DNA of 64,000 bases from positions 285,337 to 349,336 of the forward strand of contig QEOQ01000214.1 of assembly GCA_010279815.1 (NCBI GenBank), read 5' to 3'. This stretch comes from Brachionus plicatilis (lineage: Eukaryota; Rotifera; Eurotatoria; Ploima; Brachionidae). The position numbers and the translations under genes were made by a program. Below the pieces are notes generated by a model, which did not search any database, was not told where the DNA came from, and saw only the letters and a list, made by a program, of their open reading frames with translations. Shown here piece after piece: positions 1 through 10,626 of the stretch; within the stretch, counting starts at the first letter, position 1; the number at the start of each line of letters is the position of its first letter.

Positions 1-2148
1 AAGACTATCATTCTTTGAATATTGTTTTTTTGTCTCATTAATATCTTTAATGGAATAATTCCTATTTTTTACTCCGTGGCTTTGGTAATTTTTTTTGTTT
101 CCTAAAGTAAAAAAAATATTTTTTTCATTATTGTTCTCAATGTTGTTTCGTTTTTCCAGAAAAAAGTCTATTTTCGGTGTCTTATTGATTTCTTTAATAA
201 AATAATTTTTCTCTTCTAAATCTTGTTTGTCTATTTCATTATTTGCTTCTGTTGGAAAATTTTCATCATTTACATTTTGTTTTTTTGTTTTTTGAGTATC
301 TGTTTTAAAAATAATTTGCCCATTTTCATCCTTGAAACTATTATTTAAACTTATTTCAAATTGTTCGGTTAAATTTGATGTTTGAGTTGAATCTACTGAA
401 TTTGTTTTTCTGTTTCCAAAAAGATATGAAAAGAATCGTCTTATAGAAAAAATTGATTTTTTATTTTTTATTAATGCCTCTTGCGAATTAATAATATCAA
501 AATCTTCATACTCAAATTCATTTTTCTCCATTTTTAAATTACTTTTTGAGCTTTGAATTCTTAAAAATTCATTTTTATCAAAATTATTTTCAAACCCTTT
601 TGTCTTACGCTTGATAAATAATAATTCATCATTTTCCTCAGCCAATTTTGATATAAATTTTTTTCTATTCGATTTGTTTATTATTGTATTTTTGTTTTTT
701 AATAAATTTTTCCTTTTGCTTTGAGACAAATTTTCTTTGTTCACTCGAAAATTTTTTGAATTTTTTTTAAATTCAATTTTTAATAGTTGAATCGTTTTAT
801 CCATTTCTTCAAATTTATGTTTACTTTTAAACAAATTCTTTGAATTTGAATTTGTGTCATCTTCATAAGTCCAGTTATTTTTTTTGTATATACTATACTC
901 TCTTGGTCTTTTTAGTCTAAAGTTAAATGGAACAACTTTAGTGGAAGTTTTTCTAAATTTCTTAGATGAATCCATTTTTTTTGGGACAATTATGTTTTGA
1001 ACTTCTTTCAGCTTTGTTATATCAAGGTAGTCGCCTTTTTCTAAATTCTCTAAAATTTTATTTTTTGAACTACTGAATTGTATTTTAGCTAATAAAAATT
1101 CTGATGTATTTTTTTCACTTTTTGGCACTAAATCCTTTAAAAATTCAGACAAAGCTGGATTCATGTTATTTTGCTTGTTTCCATCATGTTTGAACTCATG
1201 TTTTTCAAACTTGGAGAATTTTTTTTTATTTGACAAACTTTCTTTGTTCACTCGATAATTTTTTGAATTTTTTTTAAATTCAATTTTTAATAGTTGAATC
1301 GTTTTATCCATTTCTTCAAATTTATGTTTACTTTTAAACAAATTCTTTGAATTTGAATTTGTGTCATCTTCATAAGTCCAGTTATTTTTTTTGTATATAC
1401 TATACTCTCTTGGTCTTTTTAGTCTAAAGTTAAATGGAACAACTTTGGTCGGCGTAAAAGGCTTCTGTAATATGTCTTTTTGGTGATAAAAGTTAAATTC
1501 TTCTAAGTCTTGCATTTTGGACAATTTGTCGAATTTTTTATCTGGATTAATTTTTTTTTTTGTCTTAATATTTTCTTTTTCAAATTTTGACATATTCTTG
1601 AAATCGATATGAACTCTTTGATTGAAATTAAACGGAATAACTTTGGTAGGTTCAAATTTTTTTTTAATTTTTTTTGGTTCTTCGTTAAAAAATTTAAACT
1701 GGGATGTAATTCTTTTTCGTTTATTGTTAATAGATTCAGTTTCTCGCTTGAATTCATTCCTTTGTAGTCTATCAGGAAGCTTTATGGTGAATTTTTTATA
1801 TTTGATCCGAATTGGTCTATTGAAATTGAATGGAACAACTTTTGTTGGAACAAATTTTTTCTTTGAACTTATATTAGGCATTTTAAAAGAATCTTTTGCT
1901 TTTAAGGCATTATTTTCATTTCCTTTAAAAAATTATTAAAAAAAATCAAAATAAAATTTTAGATTACCATTAAAATAATTTCTTGTCTCGTTTTTAGATT
2001 TTTTTTTAGCAAGAACTAAATCCTTTTTAAATATGGAGAAATTTCTTCGATTATTGAAGTTTGGTCTTGATCTCTGATATTTTGAGAGTTCGTTTTTATC
2101 AAACGAGACTAAATTAACTTCGACTTTTTCACTGATTTCAATGGACAT
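1..2148 (-). CDS. Lysine-rich protein with repeated PFNF motifs, TPX2-like candidate (3' end outside window)
   Basis: Two exons can be read on the minus strand: 1968-2148 (start ATG at 2148) and 1-1922, joined across a 45-bp GT..AG intron (1923-1967) that keeps the frame. Exon 2 is open without a stop to the window edge, at least 640 codons. The protein is very rich in Lys, Asn and Ser. The motif TKV(V/I)PFNF followed by a basic stretch (RLKRPRE or NRPIR-like) occurs four times, near 1840, 1645, 1440 and 930. TPX2-family spindle proteins carry short PF-hydrophobic motifs followed by basic residues, so a microtubule or spindle role is a guess, not an identification. A 215-bp direct repeat lies inside the exon. 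No membrane segment or signal peptide is visible. Confidence 0.6.
725..1446 (-). repeat. Intragenic direct repeat, two 215-bp copies 507 bp apart
   Basis: Positions 725-939 and 1232-1446 are nearly identical, differing at only a few bases. The 507-bp spacing is a multiple of three, so the repeat duplicates about 71 codons in frame, including the PFNFRLKRPRE motif. It suggests a recent unequal crossover within the coding exon. Confidence 0.9.
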
Positions 2149-2900
2149 ATTCCCAACTCAATGGTTAATTTTACAAAAAATTATTTCAAGAGGCTTTAGA
2201 ATTTTGATTTTTTTGAAAAAATCTGAATTCAAGTTAAGATCACTTTAATTTTTGATTAAAATGAAAAACCAATTTAATTTGATTTATTTTCATTATATTT
2301 AAAATTTTTGTTTATTTTGTTTTAAACATTAAAAAAGGCATTTATTTTAACAAACAAATAAATAAATTAATGTAATTTAATTTTTTGATAAATAATCACA
2401 TATTTATGAGAGTTAAATTTTGTCCTCAAATTAAAAAGAGTCTCTCGTAATTCTAAAACGCAAATTCCTTTTAAAAATGTCTCTTCAAATGTTCAAATAA
2501 ATAATTAACTTTATTATTCTAGGTATTTTGTTGATTTTTGAATCACTTTGATAATTAAATCAATGTTTTCATGAATTTAGCTGGAAAAAAACTGAAATAA
2601 AAATACAAAAAGGAATATAAATTAATTGATTAAAGATTATTGAAAAAATTAAAGAAATACATCTATTTGTTCATTAAATAAAAATTTTGCTTAGAAAAAT
2701 GTAAAATGATTGGAAAAGTAAATATTTTGAATGCGTTACCGACACTTTAAGAACTCACTTACTTGATGATCAACTCGTGTTTAAATCATATATATATAGA
2801 ATACGTGACTTTGTTATTAATTAATACGCCTCGCAATATTCTTCCAGTAACAAATTTGCAATTAGATTTCATTAAATTTTGAGATATTAAGATCCTTTTT
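2149..2900. other. AT-rich intergenic stretch, no gene seen
   Basis: Upstream of the minus-strand gene. I see only AT-rich simple sequence with stops in all frames and no convincing repeat. It presumably holds the promoter of the gene starting at 2148. Confidence 0.5.
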
Positions 2901-2904
2901 GGCG

Positions 2905-3600
2905 AATAATTTTTGCATACAGCTATTTTTAATAAAAATACGGCTAATTTTTTAAAAATACCTCTTATTTAATAGGTTTACCTCTAATTTAATAAAAACT
3001 CATCTAAATAAATAGAAACTCATCTAAAATAATAAAATCACCTCTAAATTAATTAAAAAATATATCTTAATTAAGATTTAAACTTAAATCAACACTTAAA
3101 ATTATTAAATAACGGTATAAAAAGTAAAAAATGGTTACAGATAAAAACTTAAAAAAAATAAAATTATTTTAGCAAAAAATTTCCAAAAAAAAAAGAAAAG
3201 AAAAATGGAGAATGGTTCTCAAAATGAAGAAAATAAATTGTGCTCAACTTGCATCATGCCAATGGCTAAAAGAAGATATTTTTTTTGTTCTAGATGCAAC
3301 TCAAAAAGTAAATAATTTTTTTTTTTATTATGTTAAATATTTTTTATAATAAAAGATGTAGCTTTTATTAATTTAGATATTTTTATTATAAAAGATGTAA
3401 TTTTTATTTAATTAGATATTTTTTTATTATAAAAGATGAAGTTTTTGTTAAATTAGACGTGTTATTATTATTTTAGATGAGTTTTTATTAAAATAGAGGT
3501 AAGCTTATTAAATTAGATTTCTTTTTACTAAAATAGCGAATTTTTTATTAAAATTTGCGAAAAATTTATTAAAATTAGCGGGAGGAAAATTATGGGCCAT
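2905..3600 (+). mobile_element. Uncharacterised repeat with cysteine mini-ORF, copy 1
   Basis: The left part (2925-3060) is a series of AAATACCTCT/AACTCATCTAAA-type blocks. The right part (3350-3590) is a series of near-complementary blocks (TAAATTAGATAT, TTAAAATAGAGGT), giving imperfect inverted arms. Between them lies a small ORF (3205-3315). Diverged copies lie near 9075-9560 and 29605-29905, with the same order: arm, mini-ORF, complementary arm. The class of the element is unknown to me. Confidence 0.65.
3205..3315 (+). CDS. 36-residue zinc-ribbon-like mini-ORF inside the repeat
   Basis: ATG at 3205, stop at 3313-3315. The peptide has two C-x2-C pairs (CSTC and CSRC) separated by a basic, aromatic stretch with MPMAKRRYFFC, a pattern expected of a zinc knuckle or ribbon. 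The same cysteine/aromatic core is recognisable in the copies near 9290-9350 (with a stop) and near 29720-29750 (decayed). A possible 5' splice site (AAA|GTAAATAA) lies just before the stop, so this may be the first exon of a longer protein. Function unknown. Confidence 0.45.
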   Translation: MENGSQNEENKLCSTCIMPMAKRRYFFCSRCNSKSK

Positions 3601-3829
3601 CCTTTTTCTAGAATTTAAATATAAAAATTTTAAACTTTTTTATTAAATTTGAAACCGAAGCCTGATAAAATTTTTCATTACAAATAATTATGGTTTAAAG
3701 CTTTTAAAGAATTCCAATTTAAATATGAGAAATTAAAATAAAACTTAAAATTTTTTTAAATAAAAATTTTCTATTTTTTAATTTTTATTTTTTGAAATAC
3801 TTAAGTTTATTTTTCAGTGAAGAATTTAA

Positions 3830-4198
3830 TTATCGGCAATAGCAAGTTCCACCTGAGCAAGAGCCGTTTTTCGAGTATCTGCATCTACAGTGAAAGTCGC
3901 ATAATCCGGCGCTTATCTGGCATGTTAGCTTTTGTTCCGGTTCTCCTTGCACCACCGGGAATTGTAACATTTCTGATCGACTAGCATTACATAATTCATT
4001 AGTACATGATCCACAGCTTGCAGCAATTCCGGTGACACAACCAGTACAAGCCAAAAATCCACCACAACCACTTGCAGCACATGTTGTTACAGCACTAACA
4101 CAAGCAAGACAGCTTAATTGTCTTTTTTGTACACTTTTAGCAATTATTTGGTTTGATAGCAAACCGATAAGAAAAATTATAATTAAATTTTTTTTCAT
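3830..4198 (-). CDS. Secreted two-domain cysteine-rich peptide with C-terminal invertebrate-defensin pattern
   Basis: Single-exon ORF of 122 aa. Residues 1-20 are a typical signal peptide (MKKN followed by a hydrophobic run to IIA). A dibasic KR near residue 26 could be a propeptide site. Residues about 28-72 are a Cys/Ala/Gly-rich hydrophobic segment with CxxC pairs. The C-terminal 32 residues show C-x6-C-x3-C-x9-C-x4-C-x-C, the cysteine-stabilised alpha/beta signature of invertebrate defensins, with one extra cysteine two residues after the third. From family knowledge this suggests an extracellular antimicrobial peptide. The N-terminal Cys/Gly/Ala domain is not one I recognise. Function is inferred from spacing only. 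Confidence 0.75.
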   Translation of the reverse strand: MKKNLIIIFLIGLLSNQIIAKSVQKRQLSCLACVSAVTTCAASGCGGFLACTGCVTGIAASCGSCTNELCNASRSEMLQFPVVQGEPEQKLTCQISAGLCDFHCRCRYSKNGSCSGGTCYCR

Positions 4199-4754
4199 TT
4201 TTTTAGTATGTCATGATAATAATTTTTAGCTTTTATTTATAAAGAAAATCAATTGAACATGTGTGAAAGAGGCATGTCATTAGATTTTATAGTGTCATAT
4301 GGACTACCAAATCTTTGATCACTAAATAATCATTATCTCAAAGATAACTTTATTTTATTAAGTAAAGAGAAAAAAATCACTCGGTTTATATAAGCCTTAT
4401 TTTATTTTATGCAATAAAAAAATTCAAAATTAGCAATTCACTATAGCTATGACAAATGTAAAAAATCTAAATTTTATTACGCTTAGAACAAATAACCAAA
4501 TGAAGTTGTGAATGTGAAATCTAAAAATGAATTTAAAAACAACCAAGATAACTATTTGAAACAAAATAATTAATTTTTTTTATTATAACACAAGCATATT
4601 TTTATGAGGAGTTTAGATTAAAATCAGACGGTTTTCAACAATTTTTTTATAATTTTTTATATTTTTATGAACAGTCGAACCTCGTTATACCTCAAAAGAA
4701 AATATTTTTTGAATTTTCCGGATGAATGAACTCCAAGGACAAATTTAATCTAGC
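4199..4754. other. Intergenic stretch, no gene seen
   Basis: AT-rich sequence upstream of the defensin-like gene. No open frame of note. It ends at the target-site duplication of the neighbouring LINE. Confidence 0.4.
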
Positions 4755-4777
4755 CGAACGACTATAAGATAGCAAGA

Positions 4778-6446
4778 CCTTAATAGAAATTATTATTAAG
4801 TCTAATCATAAGGCTAGTGCCCATCATCAACACTATTAGGTAGCTAATAATGATGACCTGATCAAACTTTTCTTTTATTCAAATAAATTTAATAATTACA
4901 AATTAAAATAAAAATAAATGTAAAAAAATTTAAATTTCAAAATATAATGTTTTCAATTTTAAATCAAATTTTGAAAAAAAACTAAGTGTTTTTGCATAAA
5001 TTAAATTAATATTATTAAAAATTGACAATTTAAAGTGGTTGAAGCTTAAGTCCTTTTTAAAAATTACAAATTTGTTTATCAGTCTTGAGTAGATATACTC
5101 AAATGTATTGGTTCCATATTTTGACTTTATCCCAGGTTCAAAAAGAAGATCTTTATTTCTCAAGTCATACATTAGCTTTCTTTCTTCATTGAAAATCAAC
5201 TTGTTTTTCAAATCAATTCTATCATCATCAAAATTCAAAATCTTGTATGAAAAATTGAGCATTCTTGACAAAAACCTATGTTGAAAAGAAAATAATCCAT
5301 ATTTTTCTAAGAAGTTATTTACCATATTAAAATCAAAAGAATTAAATTTAAATTTGAATAGTTTAAATAAACAAAAATAATAATAGTCAGATAATTTTTG
5401 TATTGATTCTTTTGAAAAATAACTAATAAGAGAACAACAATAATCAAAATGTGGTAAAATAAATGTTTTAAAAAACTGAATTTTAACAGATGTACAAAGA
5501 TAGAAAAGATTACTAAAAGAAAAAAGTCTCTTATTTACAATTAAACAGAGAATTGTAACATATTTTTTAAAATTTAATTTATTATCAATCAATACCCCAA
5601 GCAGTTTGAATTCGTTCACTACTTGTATTTTAAAACCATTCAAGGTTACACTGTCTGGAACTCGGATCCGCTTATTATGTACAAACATTACATACGTTTT
5701 TGACCAATTAATTTCTAGACGATTGAACAAACACCATTCAAAAAGTCCAGCTAACTTATTGTTGAAAAACTTAACCAGATTTTCAGCATTGTCGCCTGAT
5801 TTGTAGATTGTTGTATCATCAGCGAAAAGTTTGATAAATAAATCGTTAAGGCAGTAGACAATATCGTTTATAAAAATAAGGAAGAATAGTGGTCCTAATA
5901 CAGAACCTTGAGGAACACCCAGAAGTATAGGCAATAAACTTGAGAATAACAGATTCAATTTGACCATTTGCATTCTGTTAATAAAATAGTCAGACAATAA
6001 AGCCAATAAGTCATTGTGGAAACCATAATGAAATAGCTTTATAGATTAGAGTCCACTAAATCAAAAGCTTTACGAAAATCAATGAATAGAATCATTGTTA
6101 AAAGTTTTCGATCGGTAGAGCGATTAAGGTCTGAAATAAATTCATGTAAAGCCGTTTCACAAGAGAAACCCTTGCGAAAACCATGCTGCCCAGAAAAAAA
6201 TAAGTTATTTTTTTCAAAATGATTGGTAATTTGCCTTGAAATTAGCTTCTCAAATAATTTTGATACAGGAGAAAGTACTGATATCCCCATGTAATTATTG
6301 ATATCACTTCGGTCACCTTTGTTTTTGAAAAGTGGTGTGACTACCGCAGATTGCCACTCATTTGGTATTTTTTTGTAACTTAAACATTCATTGAAAAAAT
6401 TTTTAAAAACCGGGACAAAAAACTCATGTAATTCCTTTAAAATTGA
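4778..6446 (-). mobile_element. 5'-truncated non-LTR retrotransposon (LINE) flanked by 23-bp target-site duplication
   Basis: The element body holds reverse-transcriptase coding sequence read from high to low coordinates. It is flanked by CGAACGAC(T/C)ATAAGATAGC-AAGA at 4755-4777 and 6447-6469, which match at 22 of 23 bases, as expected for a target-site duplication. The 5' end is lost: no endonuclease domain is present. The 3' end finishes in AT-rich sequence with a short ATT-type run. A related, more decayed copy lies at 38878-40320 on the plus strand. Confidence 0.8.
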
Positions 6447-6467
6447 CGAACGACCATAAGATAGCAA
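4930..6467 (-). pseudogene. Frameshifted LINE reverse transcriptase
   Basis: Two frames cover the RT: 6467-6039 (fingers, with PLFKNKGD and the FIDFRKAFDLVD block) and 6006-4930 (palm and thumb, with GVPQGSVLGPLFFLIFIND and the catalytic FADDT box). They are separated by a shift of frame between 6039 and 6006. The catalytic aspartates survive, but the frameshift and the missing N-terminal endonuclease make the copy dead. The first few codons of the upstream frame lie in the flanking target-site duplication rather than in the element. Family level: CR1/L2/jockey-like by motif, not resolved further. Confidence 0.85.
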
Positions 6468-6582
6468 GATAATTGAGGACTTTATCTAGTTAAAGTAATC
6501 GTTAGTCTTCCTGCATTTCTCGTCCCTTGTGGTCGACAAAATAATGCGAATCTTTGATTCCATACATTGTCATTGTAAAAAT

Positions 6583-6817
6583 ATGTCCGATCCAAAAAAA
6601 CGAAAATTTGCCATTTTTTCTCAAAATTCAGTAAAAAAATTTAAATTTTTTTCATAAAAAGAAAAATAAACAAGAATAAAATATTTAAAATAAATTTATC
6701 TTTTATTTATTTAGACAAAAAAGTATTGATCAAGTTTTTGAGTCTTCCGTTTCTAATGATTTTAATAGTTCAAATAAAATCAGTGACAAAAAAATAATCG
6801 ATTTTATAAAAAATTAA
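6583..6817 (+). CDS. Possible small two-exon gene with NLS-like start (tentative)
   Basis: ATG at 6583 opens MSDPKKRKF, a basic nuclear-localisation-like start. It is followed by a possible 5' splice site near 6630 and an acceptor (TTTATTTAG) near 6714, then an open stretch ending at 6817. The exon phases do not join cleanly with the donor I would choose, so this may be a relic. No domain recognised. Confidence 0.2.
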
Positions 6818-6952
6818 ATTTTAAGCTTCCTGACAAACACAAATCCATTTTCTCAATTAAATTTATTGAAGTTAAGTTTATTCTCTAAATTCACTTTAAA
6901 ACAAATGTGCTGTTTTTTATTTTTTTAAATTTTTATTCTAAGATAAATAAAT

Positions 6953-8628
6953 ATGATCAAAAGATTTATCAATTTGAAATTTAAAGAATTATTTAATTCT
7001 TGGATTGAATCCTCAACAGTGCATGGAGTTCCAAATGTTTTTCGAAATAAAAACTGGATCTTAAAATTTTTCTGGACATTCAGTGTTTTAAGTTCTTCTG
7101 GCTATTGTGTCTTCAATTTGACCAAAACGTTAAATGATTATTTTGAATTTAATGTTATCACTGAGATAAGAAATGAGAGAATGGCGTCCATCCAATTTCC
7201 AGCTGTTTCTTTTTGCAATAAAAATCCTTTCAATTTTGGAAAAAATGGAACAATCATTGACTTTTTAAAGAAAGAAATTTTGGATTTAAAAAATAATATT
7301 TCTACTTTGAATGAAAAAAATGAAAACACATTTTTATCATTAGTTGATAGAGATTTTCATTTCTCAAAATTAGTGAACAAATATGAACATTTTCTACCAA
7401 ATGTTAGTTTTGGTTTAAATGAAATGATGGTCAACTGCGAATTTCAAATTTATGTATTATTTTATTAAAAAAATAATTTAGGAAAAATTTTTTCCAGGGC
7501 AGTTCCGAATGGCAGAGCCTTCTTTTCAGCCCACATGGTTGCAATATGATTAAGATATTTATTAATTATATAATTAATATCTAGATTATATATAAATTGT
7601 TAAATTGAATTTTTCAAATAAATGAATGTAATAAACAAAATTTTGAGTATTTTTGGCTGCCATCTTATGGCAATTGCTTTAAATTTAACTCGGGAAAAAA
7701 TTCAACCGGTGAAAAGATTTCAATAGAAGACAGCAAAATACCTGGTAAAAAATATGGATTAAGATTAGAGCTCTTTTCAGGATTTTTGGATAAGGATTTG
7801 GATTTAATTAGATCTAGTGGTATTAATTTGTTTATACACAATCATTCAACAGTTATTTTCAGCGAATCTGATTCAATTAGTTTATCAAATGGATTCGAGT
7901 TTGATATTGTGGTAAGTCAAGAGCATTCTTACAAATTATCCAAACCCCACAGCAATTGTATCAAAGATCAAACATCAATTAATTCCTTTCAATCTGATCT
8001 TTACAGGAAATCAATTGAATTGTATGGAAGATATCAACAAAAAACTTGTTTGATAATGTGTTATCATGAATATATCAAAATGCAGTGTGGTTGCTATTAT
8101 CCTGAAGCCTTAGGAGCCACATATAACACATCCTGTAATTCAAACCATCAAATGGAATGTTCCCAGAATGAATATCTTAACTACTTGAATTCAGACCATT
8201 CATTGAAATGTTTCGACATGTGTCCAAAAGAGTGTGAAACATTCAATTATAAAACAATGCTATCTTTTGCAGATTTTCCTTCACCATATTATGCCCAATT
8301 GATGATTGATAATCCGACATATAGGGACAAATGGAATTTTTCTAGTTCCAAAATGATCAAAAAAAGCGTTGTTGCAGTAAACATTTATCATGATGATATT
8401 TCTCTGACTCATGTCAATGAGACTCCAGCAATGAATATAAATCAATTGATTGGTAATATCGGTGGAATTTTGGGTATTTGTGTTGGTATGAGTATTCTCA
8501 GTGTTGTTGAATTATTAGATCTTTTAATTAAAGTATTATTTATTTATTTTATTTATTTGTATATCTGTACCGAGCTAGAGCTCCTTCAGATTAAAAAAAA
8601 AAAAAAAATAAATAAAAAATTAAAATAA
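6953..8628 (+). CDS. DEG/ENaC-family sodium channel subunit, exon structure partly unresolved
   Basis: Exon 1 (6953-7453) gives the cytosolic HG motif (HGVPNVF), TM1 (from WILKFFWTF) and the post-TM1 FPAVSFCNKNPF box. A small middle exon (about 7498-7537) is likely, but its phase does not fit cleanly. The last exon runs from 7648 and carries YGNCFKFNSG, the Cys-rich extracellular domain and pre-TM2/TM2 with GILGICVGMSILS, whose G-x-S is the selectivity-filter motif. These are hallmarks of amiloride-sensitive/ASIC/degenerin channels (trimeric plasma-membrane Na+ channels). After DLLIK at about 8528 the frame runs into a LINE 3' tail, so the last 30 or so residues to the stop at 8628 are element-derived. 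Alternatively a GTATTA donor there starts an intron. It may be functional or newly broken. Confidence 0.8.
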
Positions 8629-9080
8629 AGTTAAATAAAATAAAATAAAAATAAAAAGTAAGAAAAAAATAAAGTTAAAATAATATAACTTAAAAAGTAG
8701 ATAAATATTAAAATTAAAATTAGATAGATTTTGATAGAGAGTAACAGAATACATATTTTAATTATTTGATGATTCAGGAAAAAAAGAAGAAATAGTAAGG
8801 TAGCAATTACACAATGGAGTTGGGTACTCGATGTATCTTGATTCGAAACCTCTGTTATATTCTTCCACCAGTCTAACAGTTAATGGAACAGAATGGCTCA
8901 GTCCTGCCCTAACATATCTCTCACTCAACTCAAAAAGTCGATTTGAGACTGTTTGTAGTTTAAGTTTATTATATGCCTCATTATGTAATATGTTGGAGGG
9001 AGTATCATATCTTAGTTTTAATATAGAACGAACTGCTGAATTTTGGATTACTTCTAACCTTATTATTTCGGCTATCGGTT
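8530..9080 (-). mobile_element. LINE family 'A' 3' fragment, copy 1
   Basis: On the minus strand, about 9080-8755 encodes the C-terminal region of a LINE ORF (QNSAVRSILKLRY, then SNRLFELSERYVRAG), ending in a hairpin tail CTGAAGGAGC..GCTCGGTACAG followed by an AAATA-type run. The same C-terminal peptide occurs at 48405-48635 and 62030-62090, and the same tail at 13610-13660, 47649-47690 and 62226-62275. The tail is fused to the end of the DEG/ENaC reading frame. Confidence 0.8.
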
Positions 9081-9560
9081 TTTTAATACCTTTATTAAAA
9101 ATTACCTCTAATTTGTCAAAAAATACCTCAAAATATTAATAAAAGTGTCAAAAAAAATGAAACCAACCCTTTTAATTAAAAAAATACCTATTTATTAAAA
9201 AATCAAACAAATTATATAAATGTCTATCAAAAACAACAAAAAACATTCAATCAAGAATCTACTCAAAATAATGAATCTAAATCATGTGAAAAATTTTGAA
9301 ATTATGAAAAATATGAAAAAAAAAGATATTTTTATTGTGATAATTGTTATTTTTTTTTATTTTTAGAGGTGAGTATTAACTTTTTGCGGTTTTAAAATGA
9401 AATTGCTTTCTTTTTTTTTAAATTGATGTAATTTTTTTTTATTTGAATACTTTTTTTATATTTTGCTACTTTTTTAATAAAAAAATAGTCTTTTATTAAA
9501 TTTGAGAAAATTTTTATTAAATTTGAGGTAAATTTTAATAAATTTGAGGTACTAAAAAAC
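9075..9560 (+). mobile_element. Uncharacterised zinc-ribbon repeat, copy 2 (decayed)
   Basis: Left arm with ATACCTTTATTAAAAATTACC blocks, then a core around 9270-9350 that reads SCEKF-stop-...KKRYFYCDNC in the frame equivalent to copy 1, then a right arm of TTTATTAAATTTGAGG blocks. The in-frame stop and loss of the first cysteine pair partner show decay. Confidence 0.55.
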
Positions 9561-10041
9561 TTTATTTCTATTATTTCATGTATTTAAAAAAATTAATTCA
9601 GCCCAAGTACAATCTAGAAATGAATCGTAGATTTTATACCATATTTATTAAAAAAACATTTAAAAAAAAACTACTGGATTTATAAATTATTTTCTTTAAA
9701 CATTTTTATTAGTAAAAAAATTGAAATCATTTATAATAAAAATATTTACTTTTAATTCAAAAAAAATTTTTTTTTCTTATTCCTTATTTGTAATAATTTT
9801 TACATTTCGATATGTAAAAATGTAAAAATTCCTTCTCTTCTAGACTTGGATAACTTGAAAATCGTTTGCATTTGTCCCAATTTAAATTTGTCAATTTTTT
9901 AGACAAAGACTTAAACGATATTTTAATTTTTATTCAAAATCATCATTCTAATAAACTTTATCATTATAATCATAGGCTTCTTAATGGGTATCATTTGCAT
10001 TCGTAGAAAGTTCAAAATATTGTAAGGCAGCTTTCCTTCGA
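9561..10041. other. Intergenic stretch, nothing recognised
   Basis: AT-rich sequence between two repeats, stops in all frames. Confidence 0.4.
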
Positions 10042-10325
10042 GGTTTTGTGAAATTCAGCACAAAATGAAAAAAAGAAAAGACACAAATAATAAAAAATTG
10101 AAAAACTTTTTTTCTATAAATTAAAAATTAGTTTCGTAATTACAATAAATAAATTAAATAAATTTTGCAGAGATTTTGCACATCATAAGCAGACTTTGAC
10201 AATTGATGCAAAATTGAATGTTGCACCATGTTGCATTCACGAAATAAATTATAAACTTTTAGCAAAAAAGATATTAAATTTTTTATCATTATTTTCCTTT
10301 CTTGGGTACTAAACTTAACAAAACC
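10042..10325. mobile_element. MITE family 'A', near full-length copy
   Basis: Starts GGTTTTGTGAAATTCAG and ends with the complementary TACTAAACTTAACAAAACC. The interior contains the inverted GATGCA/TGCATC and TTGCAACAT-like blocks typical of this family. It has no coding capacity. Other copies or halves lie at 17416, 17748, 24739-25006, 25108-25193, 26308-26457, 26521-26837 and 51548-51800. Confidence 0.8.
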
Positions 10326-10626
10326 TTTATTCGAAATTTTTTATTTAATTTAAGGAATAATTTAGATTAAGTTGAGTTTTGAATTTAAAATATTATTAGC
10401 TTTTTCTTAAGTTTATTTTACAAAAAAGCCAATATTTTTGCAGTTTCCAAAATAACATTTTCCCATATTTTATACAATCTTATTTAAGCATGAAAATAAA
10501 AAAATTTTGTAACAAAAATTAAATACAATTATTTAATATATTTTTGGATTTTAAATTCGATAGAAAAAAATTGCAGTATTCCAATTATTTTTTCACAGAT
10601 TTAATTAAATTTACAATTATTTTTTT

